This document shows, in pieces, positions 10,660-20,171 of a stretch of DNA of 64,000 nt. The notes beneath the pieces were generated by a model, which worked only from the letters and a program-made list of their open reading frames with translations, was not told where the DNA came from and made no database searches. Position 1 is the stretch's first letter. The number at the start of each line of letters is the position of its first letter. The stretch lies in assembly GCF_014839805.1 (NCBI RefSeq), contig NC_051115.1:2478600-2542599 (forward strand), given 5' to 3'. Both the position numbers and the translations under genes were made by a program. Source of the DNA: Manduca sexta (lineage: Eukaryota > Arthropoda > Insecta > Lepidoptera > Sphingidae).

Positions 10660-11000
10660 TATTTATTGTTGCTGTCCAAACAGCTCTACAATTATATAGA
10701 GCGGACATTGGGTAATTGTCATACAAACATTTTGCGCTTATGTGATGGTTACTCAATCTACAGTAATAGCAAAACATCAATGTAAAATACATCATATCAC
10801 TCCATATCATGATTTGCACGTTTTAATTGCGAATATTAGCATTTTTTATGTAAATATATTACTTTTGTATCAATATCTAAGGATGCTGTGACATCTTGGA
10901 TATTTCAATTTTGGTAATAACTTTTGGAGTAAAATTTTGGCCCTGATGTTCAGTCTATAACTAACTATATACTTTAATGTCTTTCTTGCTGTCATATCAA
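10660..11000 (+). repeat. Diverged dispersed repeat (family N), copy 1
   Basis: It aligns by eye with 60391-60752: 'gtcatacaaacat', 'atgtgatggttactcaatct', 'gcaaaacatcaatgtaaaat', 'gaatattagca', 'gctgtgacatctt', 'ggtaataactttt', 'gtctataactaact'. Many substitutions mean it is old. The class is unknown. I see no gene in 11001-11650. Confidence 0.6.
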
Positions 11001-11651
11001 AATGTGTTTGGTCTTTATAAAAAAATAATGCAAATGGTCATATATTTACAATCTGTTTTTAAGGATATTATGGTTGAATAGACACAGTAAAATTATACCC
11101 TATCCAAAAAAAATATTGTTATGTATTAGCATAGGTATGTTTACCCATTTCCTTGACTCTTGTTGATAAAAAGTGTGACTGAAGTGGGTAGGAAAAATGT
11201 CCCTGTCACTGTCAGCTACGACGCTGAATAAAACATATTCATCTACTGAAACATTGTGTTTCTTTAAACATAACAATTATTAACATAGGTGAAAAAAAAC
11301 TGTTTCCTGATACAGGGTATTTAATCATACATTTTGATATGACTGATATATCATATGTATCCAAGTATTTATCACTAAAAATTCCTCCACGCACAACGGT
11401 CCTACCTACTATGGGCTAAGTGCAAAGCCCCTCAACATAGAACACTGAAATTTCCCAATAATCCTGATAAATAAAGGGACAACCATGGATTGCTTTTATA
11501 GTAATTACCAACTTGAAAAGTTACTAAATTATCCAACGATCAAAATTTTACATAGCATCTGGTAATTGTAACCAGTGGTGTCAAAGAATGTTGGGTTGAC
11601 TCCTCGTTGGAGGTAACAGGAGATGAAACTTGGGTTTTTATATATATAGAA

Positions 11652-11956
11652 TGGTGATAGCCAAATTAGGTGTGGAATGGATTGTCGAGACAAATGTTCG
11701 AAGATTCAAAACCCAAAGGCACACTTCTCTGACATGTCAAAGTTATGTGTATTTTTTGTGAACTTGCTTTAATGGTGAAGGAAAATTTTATGAGAAAACA
11801 GGCATACCTGAGAAGTTCTTAATAGGAATTTTGAAGGTGTGTGAAGTCTGCCTGCACTGCAGCGTGGTGGACTAAGGCCTAATCCCTTTCATTAGCAGAG
11901 GCCAGTGCAGTAGTGGGACGGTATAATACAGAGCTGACGATATTAATATTATATAT
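11652..11956 (+). mobile_element. SINE family C, diverged full-length copy
   Basis: 'atagccaaattaggtgtgg' (A-box region), 'gaagattcaaaacccaa' (B-box region), 'cctgagaagttcttaatagg', 'gtggactaaggcctaatccc', then 'gagctgacgatattaatatt'. Divergence suggests an old insertion. Confidence 0.65.
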
Positions 11957-13320
11957 ATTTTATAAATTAAGTTTAAATTGTAAGTATGAATATAAATAAT
12001 GAGTGAACTTTAAAAAGGATTAGCTAATGCAACCACCATGCTGTCTAAATGTAATGATTCATAGCTTTAGAATTAGATATTTCTTTTTCTATTTCTGTAA
12101 ATAGACAAAGAAAATATTTTTTTAAGACTTGTACGACTTTTATCTCTTGACATAAAAATAATTAATTTCGCAAAGCGTTGCGTGAAACATTTAATGCTAA
12201 GCAGGTTATTATGGTCAATTGAAAAGTCTGAGAGTTGTGACGAATATTCTTGATAAATATAAAACGACTACCTTCTACATAATGTACGAAAAGAATATTT
12301 TATTTACCTTACACTTTGTAAAAAAAACAAGATATTTCTTACTTACTTATACCACGCGATATCATGAAGGCGTGTTCAATGACTAAAACCTATTTTTTAT
12401 AACAATTTAAAACAATTCATAATGAGTTATAAATAATTTATCTTTTTTATTACACGTAAAAAACATTGATATCAAGGAAACAGGCAACATAAAAATACGA
12501 ATATTTTGAAATGACAGTTCCGAAACATAGCTGACAGATGGCGTTAGTTGTCGTAAGTCGGGTCTCTGAAACACGGTAATATAGGCTGGTTTCAAATAAA
12601 ACTCAATATTCAGACAGCAATTCAAGCATTAAAACAATGTAAAATGCAGAAATTGGACACTAAACACATTTTAATACCCGCGGGTATTAATTTCAAGATC
12701 AAATTGCGTATCTCTGTCACATTGCATGAGAGCGAAAAAGAAAGAAATATCTCGAACGGCAATATGGGACAGCAATTGCTTACTGAATTAACACTAAATT
12801 ATGTAATTTTGTATTCAAATCTCATTTGTATCTATGAATTTCGCTTAAGTATACTACTAATAGGAAATACATACACATTTACGAACGTAAGTAACTCACC
12901 AACGATCTCGAAGCTATTACCATATACTCTTTTTAAGTGAACAGTATTTGCCATAAATGACACAGACAAGTAATTTTAATCAAATGTAAAGTACATTCGT
13001 ATAACTTTATAATATCACACTACACATAAATCAAGTTTATTTACGCTGTTTCGTCTCGGTATCTCGCAAGATCCGAACCAGCATGAGACTAAGGATGTGC
13101 TTTATGATGTAGTGGAGTCGATGTTGTTTAATCGATTTGTATTATTACGCAATCGATATTTACATGGTAATATAGATAGGCGTTATAGGTACGGATAAAG
13201 AAGGTTTTGATTTTTAGGTTGTTTAACTGAAAATTGCTTATTTAGAGTCTATTTTGTTTACCATTTAAAATATTACGTATATAATAAGAGAGCCTATAAA
13301 ATAAATATGAATATTATATA
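11957..13320. other. AT-rich stretch, no supported gene
   Basis: Only short ORFs occur on both strands, without domain, splice or codon signals that I can support. A 5' exon of the minus-strand gene at 3900-9014 could lie here, but no donor stood out enough to call it. Confidence 0.5.
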
Positions 13321-14147
13321 TGTCGACGTAATACAATTTTATTAATTAAACATGTCATAAATTGGCACCAATAAGTGTCAGTAATTACCATATTTTGTTG
13401 GTTACAATTATTCTATCATTTTCATGAGTATAAAATGAACTTTACTGTTACTTTGATAAAAATAAGGAGTTGTAGTGTGTTATTTTTCTAAGCAACAAAC
13501 TATTAATCAATATAGTTAAAACAGGGATTGTAAGGCAAACAAACTATGCCTAAATTCATTTTTACATTTATAATGAGTAATAACTTAGTTTTAACACATC
13601 TTTAAAGGGTTTAAATTAACCACATTTCTATGTAGTGAATTATTACTCAATAAGTGTGACGGTTAATTATAAGTCGAACAAAGCATAGTAAAATTCATGT
13701 TATAATTTATAAACAATTATGATTGTGTTTATAGAACATTTTATGAAGCTTAGAAAATAACTACAATAACGGATCCTAAAATAACGGAAAGCGGCGGAAA
13801 CAACACTTATAAAAAGTATTCTAAATAATTCCAATAGTTTAACAGTGATTTAATAATCGGAATACTTTTGTAAATGCTCGTAATGAATTAACAGGCAAAA
13901 ACATTTAGTGCCGCTGAATTTCATTACGGGTGTATTCCTTAATATGGAAAGTGTATTGACTCCTATGCCGTTTGTTTAAATATTGTGAGCTCGTGGCGAA
14001 AATTCAATTTATTCCTGAAATTTCGCCTGGAGCACATCAAGTAATAAGTGTGAGTATTACATTTAATTATTTTGATAGTTTGGTGTTTGTTTTATTTTGA
14101 GTGTATCATTTACAGTGTTGGTTATTTTATATTGGTCTATAATTTAA

Positions 14148-14155
14148 TATAAAAG
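14148..14155 (+). promoter_or_regulatory. TATA box in the LTR
   Basis: TATAAAAG lies 31 bp upstream of the gag ATG (14179). If used, transcription would begin at or just before the ATG and leave almost no 5' leader. The same box occurs in the 3' repeat at about 20050. Confidence 0.5.
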
Positions 14156-14178
14156 GCTACGCTCGTAGAATATCCAAT

Positions 14179-17100
14179 ATGAGTAACCCGATCGATGATG
14201 GTAGTGACGTCAGTTCTGCTGACGTCACTATTTTAAAAAATACTGCTGAGACAGGCGCTCCGTTATCAGAAGTGGGATTACCACCCACTTCTGCTCGCCC
14301 ATCGGGTCCTAATGATGATAATAATACTTCTGTTAGCGGTGCGCCAGCAGAATTTTTTACACAGATGTTGCAAATTATGAAACACATGACCGATCGAATG
14401 GCGACGCAATCCGACCCCAAAATAAAGATTAGTGATGTATTTTTACCATCATATGATCCCGACTCTGATATTGGTGTTAGGGAATGGTGTCGGCTTGTGT
14501 CCACAGCAATGGAAACCTACAACCTGAGTGACTATGAAATCAGAATGAAAGCTGGTAGTTTACTCAAAGGTCGCGCAAGGTTGTGGGTTGACAACTGGCT
14601 TGTGTCCACTTCCACGTGGTCGGAATTGCGTGATGTCTTAATAACAACTTTTGAACCGGAGAATAGATATTCCCGTGACATTTGTCGCTTTAGAGAACAC
14701 ACCTACGACAATTCTAAGGACATCGCGCAGTTCTTGTCGCAGGCCTGGGTACTGTGGCGACGTATAACAAAGGATAAGCTAACGAATGATGACGCAGTTG
14801 AGGCCGTAATCGGTTGCATTAGCGATGAGCGGTTGAGAATCGAATTATTAAACGCGAGGGCCACTTCAGTGCCAGAGTTAATTTCTGTTGCTTCTTCCAT
14901 ACGATGTCATAAAAGATCGCAGTCTGGTACAATAGGCGCCCATCAGGGTCTAGCTAAACGACCGCGATTTGATAAGCCTTTAGTATTTTGTTTAATTTGT
15001 AATAGAATAGGTCATGATGCGCAAACTTGTCGCTACCGTAACAAAACTGAAAATGCGCAACTACGTTATCATGAAAATAAACTTACGCCACAGAACCCCA
15101 ATAAGTCCACATGCACATTCTGCTCAAGGGTTGGTCATACTTTTGAAACATGTTTCAAACGTGAACGAGCTGTAGCTTCTAATGTCAATTACATAGGCAC
15201 GCCTAAATTAAATTCGATGTCGTTAGTTATAGGGAATTTAAGAATACTCGCGATTTTTGACAGTGGGGCTGAATGCTCAGTGATACGCGAATCTGTATCA
15301 AAAAAATTACCGGGAAAAAGAAACGACATAGTCAGATACTTAAAGGGCCTGGGGCAGTTCACGGTAGTATCACTGTCAACTTTGACAACAGTTTGTGTTA
15401 TAAATAATTTACAAGTAGAACTTCAGTTTCACGTAGTCCCGGACTATGAAATTTCTTCTGATATTCTAATCGGAATGAATCTCGTTGAAAACACAGATTT
15501 GACCGTGATCGTGAACGCTCGAGGTGCGACATTAGTTCGTCAACCGATCATCTATCACATGCGATCTCACAGTGAAAAATTTGACAAATTAGATTGCGAT
15601 TTAACCTGTGAGGTTCAAATTAATGAGTTAAAAATACTATTGAACAAGTTTGACCATTTGTTTATTTACGGATACCCTAGCACGCGTGTTAATACAGGTA
15701 GTTTAGATATACGCCTAAAAGATATTAACAAGTGTGTTGAACGTAGACCATACAGGTTGAGTCCGATTGAGCGGGAAAAAGTTCGTAATATTGTTGACGA
15801 ATTACTAGAACATAATATTATTCGCGAAAGCAAATCTCCGTTTTCTAGCCCAATAATTCTAGTGAAAAAGAAAAACGGCCAGGATCGCATGTGCGTAGAT
15901 TACCGCGAACTTAACAGAAACACCCTCCGAGATCATTATCCTTTGCCGATTATTTCCGATCAAATAGACCAATTAGCCGGGGGTTTCTATTTTACTACAT
16001 TTGATATGGCTGCAGGATTTCACCAGATTCCCATAGCCGAGGACTCAATTGAAAAAACTGCGTTTGTCACCCCAGACGGTTTATTCGAATACTTAACTAT
16101 GCCATTCGGGCTTAGTAACGCGGTTTCAGTATATCAACGTTGCATAAATAGAGCACTATCACATTTGTTGATATCTGCAGACCAAGTTTGCCAGGTATAT
16201 GTAGATGACGTTTTATCAAAATGTAAAGACTTTACAGAAGGAATATCGCATATTGAGCGAATTCTAATTGCTTTGCAACATGCGGGATTCTCGATCAATA
16301 TCGACAAGTGCGCCTTCTTTAAACGCTCTATTGAGTACTTGGGTAACATTATAGCTGACGGACAAGTCGGTCCTAGTCCAAGGAAAGTAGAAGCTTTAAC
16401 GAAGGCACCGATCCCAAAAACGGTCAAACAGGTTAGGCAATTTAACGGTCTGGCCGGGTACTTCAGACGATTCATCCCCGATTTCTCGCGTGTAATGGTT
16501 CCGCTTTATCAATTAACAAAAAATGATGCAAAATGGGAATGGAACGATAGTCATGATAGGGCCAGAAATCATATTATACAACACTTGTCTACTGCGCCTA
16601 CCCTTATGCTATTTCAGGAAGACGCACCTATAGAACTGTATACCGACGCCAGCAGTATCGGCTACGGTGCAGTACTTGTCCAGGTCATTGGGGACCGCCA
16701 GCATCCAGTGGCATACATGAGTCAGCGCACCACTGATATCGAAAGCCGGTATCACTCATACGAGCTCGAGACTCTGGCAGTAGTAAGGGCAATAAAACAT
16801 TTTCGACATTACCTTTACGGCCGCAAATTTAAGGTAATAACAGACTGTAACGCTCTGAAGGCATCAAAGCATAAAAAGGACTTGCTCCCACGAATACATA
16901 GATGGTGGGCCTTTCTCCAGAACTATGAGTTCGAGGTCGAGTATAGAAAAGGAGAGCGACTCCAACACGCAGATTTTTTTAGTAGAAATCCATCCACTGA
17001 AATGATTGTTAATGTTATGACCAATGATTCCGAGTGGCTACAAATTGAACAGCGCCGTGATGATATTCTTCGCCCATTAATAAACACCATAAACAATGGC

Positions 17101-18336
17101 GCACTAGTCGCAGACTATACCCTTGAAGAAGGTGTATTGAAGAAGAGGCTTACTGATTCTTTGCTCGGGACACATAAGACGGCGGCTGTAGTCCCAAAGT
17201 CCTTCCAGTGGAGTTTGATTAACTCGTTTCACACCGCACTCCAACATCCAGGATGGGAAAAAACCTTGCAAAAACTGAAAGAAACTTACTGGTTTGAGAA
17301 AATGAATACAATTGTCAGAAGGTTCGTGGATAATTGTATCGTATGCAGAATCTCCAAAGGACCATCGGGGGCTATCCAAGCGCAGCTTCATCCGATCCAA
17401 AAGCCCAATACAGCATTTCAAGTCGTCCACATGGATATTACGGGCAAGCTGGGCACAAGGAACTCGCATGGTCGCGATGAGTATGTCATAGTTACTATTG
17501 ACGCATTTACTAAATACGTACTACTTGACTATTCAAACGATAAAAGCCAAAGCAGTACTCTTGCAGCACTAAAACGCCTTATACATTTATTCGGTACTCC
17601 ATCACAGGTAATTGTAGATGGAGGAAGAGAGTTTCTTGGCGAATTTAAGGTTTACTGCGATCGCTTCAAAATCGACATACACTCAATTGCACCAGGAGTC
17701 AGCCGAGCGAATGGACAAGTCGAACGCACTATGAGTACGCTGAAAAATGGACTAACCATGATAAAGAACTTTGACACTGAAGATTGGCAGACAGCTCTGG
17801 GTGCTTTACAACTGGCTTTTAACTGCACCCCACACAGAATAACGGGAGTGGCACCACTCGCACTGTTAACTCGCCGACAACGATGTGTGCCACCAGAACT
17901 GCTAAGGTTAGTGAACATTGAAAATGAATTTATTGATTTCGACTTACTTGAACAACACGTGCTCCACAAAATGACCACTGCTGCTCAATATGATAAGCAG
18001 CGTTACGATAAGAACAAGGCAAAAATACGGCCATTTCAGCGTGGCGACTATGTTCTTATCAGAAACAACCCTCGAAACCAGACTTCACTCGACCCCAAAT
18101 ACAGTCAGCCATACGAGATCTACAAAGTTTTAGACAATGATCGCTATATGGTTAAGCGTGTGATTGGTAGAGGACGACCACGTAAGGTCGCGCATGACCA
18201 ACTACGTCGTGCACCACAGCCCGGCGAACAGGAAACCGTGTCGACAAGCACTGAAAACTCCCAAGAAGCGCCGCAAGACTCGTCAATTAACGATTCCACA
18301 CAAGAAGTCCTTCAGCAGCCATCTACGTCAGCTTAA
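14179..18336 (+). CDS. Gag-Pol polyprotein of the Ty3/gypsy-type element, 1385 aa, intact
   Basis: One frame fuses gag and pol. Domains in order: a gag capsid-like region (to about 260); two CCHC zinc knuckles (CLICNRIGHDAQTC near 271, CTFCSRVGHTFETC near 311); a retropepsin-like site FDSGAECSV (near 360); reverse transcriptase with VDYREL (573), FDMAAGFHQIP and the catalytic YVDDVL (674); RNase H starting YTDASS (821) with ELETLA; integrase with an HX4H...CIVC zinc site (1017-1056), catalytic D in HMDITG (1084), D in VDGGREF (1146) and E in NGQVERT (1178); and a GPY/F-like end (LDPKYSQPYEIYKV, about 1304). The domain order reverse transcriptase, RNase H, integrase defines Ty3/gypsy. No stop or frameshift is visible. 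'NAVSVYQ' replaces the commoner NAP-F-Q after MPFGL. The ATG lies in the LTR; later Met codons near residue 68 could serve instead. Confidence 0.95.
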   Translation: MSNPIDDGSDVSSADVTILKNTAETGAPLSEVGLPPTSARPSGPNDDNNTSVSGAPAEFFTQMLQIMKHMTDRMATQSDPKIKISDVFLPSYDPDSDIGVREWCRLVSTAMETYNLSDYEIRMKAGSLLKGRARLWVDNWLVSTSTWSELRDVLITTFEPENRYSRDICRFREHTYDNSKDIAQFLSQAWVLWRRITKDKLTNDDAVEAVIGCISDERLRIELLNARATSVPELISVASSIRCHKRSQSGTIGAHQGLAKRPRFDKPLVFCLICNRIGHDAQTCRYRNKTENAQLRYHENKLTPQNPNKSTCTFCSRVGHTFETCFKRERAVASNVNYIGTPKLNSMSLVIGNLRILAIFDSGAECSVIRESVSKKLPGKRNDIVRYLKGLGQFTVVSLSTLTTVCVINNLQVELQFHVVPDYEISSDILIGMNLVENTDLTVIVNARGATLVRQPIIYHMRSHSEKFDKLDCDLTCEVQINELKILLNKFDHLFIYGYPSTRVNTGSLDIRLKDINKCVERRPYRLSPIEREKVRNIVDELLEHNIIRESKSPFSSPIILVKKKNGQDRMCVDYRELNRNTLRDHYPLPIISDQIDQLAGGFYFTTFDMAAGFHQIPIAEDSIEKTAFVTPDGLFEYLTMPFGLSNAVSVYQRCINRALSHLLISADQVCQVYVDDVLSKCKDFTEGISHIERILIALQHAGFSINIDKCAFFKRSIEYLGNIIADGQVGPSPRKVEALTKAPIPKTVKQVRQFNGLAGYFRRFIPDFSRVMVPLYQLTKNDAKWEWNDSHDRARNHIIQHLSTAPTLMLFQEDAPIELYTDASSIGYGAVLVQVIGDRQHPVAYMSQRTTDIESRYHSYELETLAVVRAIKHFRHYLYGRKFKVITDCNALKASKHKKDLLPRIHRWWAFLQNYEFEVEYRKGERLQHADFFSRNPSTEMIVNVMTNDSEWLQIEQRRDDILRPLINTINNGALVADYTLEEGVLKKRLTDSLLGTHKTAAVVPKSFQWSLINSFHTALQHPGWEKTLQKLKETYWFEKMNTIVRRFVDNCIVCRISKGPSGAIQAQLHPIQKPNTAFQVVHMDITGKLGTRNSHGRDEYVIVTIDAFTKYVLLDYSNDKSQSSTLAALKRLIHLFGTPSQVIVDGGREFLGEFKVYCDRFKIDIHSIAPGVSRANGQVERTMSTLKNGLTMIKNFDTEDWQTALGALQLAFNCTPHRITGVAPLALLTRRQRCVPPELLRLVNIENEFIDFDLLEQHVLHKMTTAAQYDKQRYDKNKAKIRPFQRGDYVLIRNNPRNQTSLDPKYSQPYEIYKVLDNDRYMVKRVIGRGRPRKVAHDQLRRAPQPGEQETVSTSTENSQEAPQDSSINDSTQEVLQQPSTSA
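14202..14230 (+). promoter_or_regulatory. Palindromic hairpin with two TGACGTCA sites
   Basis: Arms TAGTGACGTCAG (14202-14213) and CTGACGTCACTA (14219-14230) are perfectly complementary around a 5-nt loop. Each arm holds TGACGTCA, the consensus CRE/ATF site. It lies inside the LTR and the first gag codons, so it could act as DNA site, RNA hairpin or both. Confidence 0.55.
14267..14293 (+). other. Perfect inverted repeat at the LTR/internal junction
   Basis: CAGAAGTGGG (14267-14276) and CCCACTTCTG (14284-14293) pair around a 7-nt loop. The first arm starts on the first base after the terminal repeat, where a tRNA primer-binding site is expected; I see no tRNA 3'-end complement there. It is also coding (gag frame). 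Confidence 0.6.
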
Positions 18337-18540
18337 CTGCCCGCCTACTGGATGCTCAAAATTAACAATTATCTTATGTTATCAATTATTACAATGTTTC
18401 ATGAAAAGCACTTTGAATTCATTTATTTTTTTTATAAAATTTCTAGGCATATTCTATTTTCTAAGTTATATTGACAAAATAGAGAATTATAAGTCTGTAC
18501 AAATCAGCATTCCTACATTTCCTTCATATTTCTATCATTT

Positions 18541-19046
18541 GCAGAGCCCCTGGGGACCACGGTCATAATAAGGCCCAGGCCCCAGCATCGACCTTCCCTA
18601 TTCCTTTAGAACCCTTGTGGACCACGGCGTACAAGACCGCTCAGAACCACAGCATCAAATTTTTGTGAGTTTTTTGTATAACTATAATTATTATTACTTT
18701 ACAGAGCCCCTGGGGACCACGGTCATAATAAGGCCCAGGCCCCAGCATCGACCTTTCCTATTCCTTTAGAACCCTTGTGGACCACGGCGTACAAGACCGC
18801 TCAGAACCACAGCATCAAACTATAATTATTATTCTTTACAGAGCCCCTGGGGACCACGGTCATAATAAGGCCCAGGCCCCAGCATCGACCTTCCCTATTC
18901 CTTTAGAACCCTTGTGGACCACGGCGTACAAGACCGCTCAGAACCACAGCAACAAATTCTTGTGAGCTTTTAACTATAATTATATTCCTTCAGAGCCCCT
19001 GTGGACCACGGCGTACAAGACCGCCCAGAACCACAACATCATTCCT
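18541..19046 (+). repeat. 3.5-copy tandem repeat in the retrotransposon 3' untranslated region
   Basis: Three near-identical copies of about 118 bp start at 18543, 18704 and 18839, each from GAGCCCCTGGGGACCACGG to CAGAACCACAGCA. They are spaced by 20-45 bp AT-rich links, and a shortened fourth copy starts at 18991. Within a unit, 'gagcccctggggaccacgg' and 'gaacccttgtggaccacgg' are themselves half-repeats. The fourth copy seems to have lost the part between the two halves. Confidence 0.85.
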
Positions 19047-19059
19047 CCTATCTACGAGA

Positions 19060-19065
19060 AATAAA
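19060..19065 (+). promoter_or_regulatory. Candidate polyadenylation signal AATAAA
   Basis: AATAAA follows the tandem repeats and precedes the 3' terminal repeat by about 158 bp. I found no AATAAA in the LTR itself. If used, transcripts would end before the 3' LTR. Confidence 0.35.
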
Positions 19066-19179
19066 AACATGCAAGTATGCGTGGAGCATTTGCATTAATG
19101 TTACAATTGACATGTGCAATATATAAACGCAATGAATTTCGCTCATTTCCCTATGTACAGCAATTCCAAATTACATAAC

Positions 19180-19213
19180 CGAGACTGGTGCAGAGCACGC
19201 ACCCGGTCTCGCA
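19180..19213 (+). other. Imperfect hairpin next to the 3' LTR
   Basis: 'cgagactggtgc' and 'gcacccggtctcg' form an inverted repeat ending about 9 bp before the 3' repeat. The expected purine-rich tract is absent: the last bases are 'gcagaatggccg'. Confidence 0.45.
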
Positions 19214-19222
19214 GAATGGCCG

Positions 19223-20168
19223 TGTCGACGTAATACAATTTTATTAATTAAACATGTCATAAATTGGCACCAATAAGTGTCAGTAATTACCATATTTTGT
19301 TGGTTACAATTATTCTATCATTTTCATGAGTATAAAATGAACTTTACTGTTACTTTGATAAAAATAAGGAGTTGTAGTGTGTTATTTTTCTAAGCAACAA
19401 ACTATTAATCAATATAGTTAAAACAGGGATTGTAAGGCAAACAAACTATGCCTAAATTCATTTTTACATTTATAATGAGTAATAACTTAGTTTTAACACA
19501 TCTTTAAAGGGTTTAAATTAACCACATTTCTATGTAGTGAATTATTACTCAATAAGTGTGACGGTTAATTATAAGTCGAACAAAGCATAGTAAAATTCAT
19601 GTTATAATTTATAAACAATTATGATTGTGTTTATAGAACATTTTATGAAGCTTAGAAAATAACTACAATAACGGATCCTAAAATAACGGAAAGCGGCGGA
19701 AACAACACTTATAAAAAGTATTCTAAATAATTCCAATAGTTTAACAGTGATTTAATAATCGGAATACTTTTGTAAATGCTCGTAATGAATTAACAGGCAA
19801 AAACATTTAGTGCCGCTGAATTTCATTACGGGTGTATTCCTTAATATGGAAAGTGTATTGACTCCTATGCCGTTTGTTTAAATATTGTGAGCTCGTGGCG
19901 AAAATTCAATTTATTCCTGAAATTTCGCCTGGAGCACATCAAGTAATAAGTGTGAGTATTACATTTAATTATTTTGATAGTTTGGTGTTTGTTTTATTTT
20001 GAGTGTATCATTTACAGTGTTGGTTATTTTATATTGGTCTATAATTTAATATAAAAGGCTACGCTCGTAGAATATCCAATATGAGTAACCCGATCGATGA
20101 TGGTAGTGACGTCAGTTCTGCTGACGTCACTATTTTAAAAAATACTGCTGAGACAGGCGCTCCGTTAT
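19223..20168 (+). repeat. 3' long terminal repeat
   Basis: Same length and sequence as 13321-14266. The gag ATG and first 29 codons are duplicated here (20081 on) and then run into unrelated flanking DNA, ending at 20275, so that ORF is a by-product. Confidence 0.9.
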
Positions 20169-20171
20169 ATA

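Larger units (their letters stand above)
13321..14266 (+). repeat. 5' long terminal repeat
   Basis: It starts TGTCGACG and matches 19223-20168 base for base as far as I could read. It contains TATAAAA near 13430 and TATAAAAG at 14148, and unusually includes the gag start codon and its first 29 codons. Confidence 0.9.
13321..20168 (+). mobile_element. Complete Ty3/gypsy-type LTR retrotransposon
   Basis: The element is 6848 bp. Two 946-bp direct repeats (13321-14266, 19223-20168), which I read as identical, flank one gag-pol frame. A 5-bp ATATA lies before the left repeat (13316-13320) and at 20167-20171, which would be a target duplication if the repeats end at GTT (944 bp). The left end is TG, but the right end is not CA. 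Identical terminal repeats and an unbroken frame point to a recent insertion. No envelope gene follows pol, so it looks like a plain retrotransposon. Its two CCHC knuckles would fit the mag clade first described in silkworm, but only a phylogeny could place it. Confidence 0.9.

Noticed and set aside
12407..12940. Short ORFs on both strands as a possible 5' exon of the minus-strand gene
   Set aside because: No splice donor in the right phase and no protein similarity that I can name.
17104..17978. Antisense ORFs within pol
   Set aside because: They are shadows of the pol frame with no codon or motif support.
18164..18568. Plus-strand ORF overlapping the end of gag-pol
   Set aside because: It is the +1 frame of the integrase tail and the start of the tandem array, without a domain of its own.
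18541..19046. CRISPR-like array
   Set aside because: Repeats are 118 bp, spacers are AT-rich and related to each other, and the host is an insect; it is a transposon tandem repeat.
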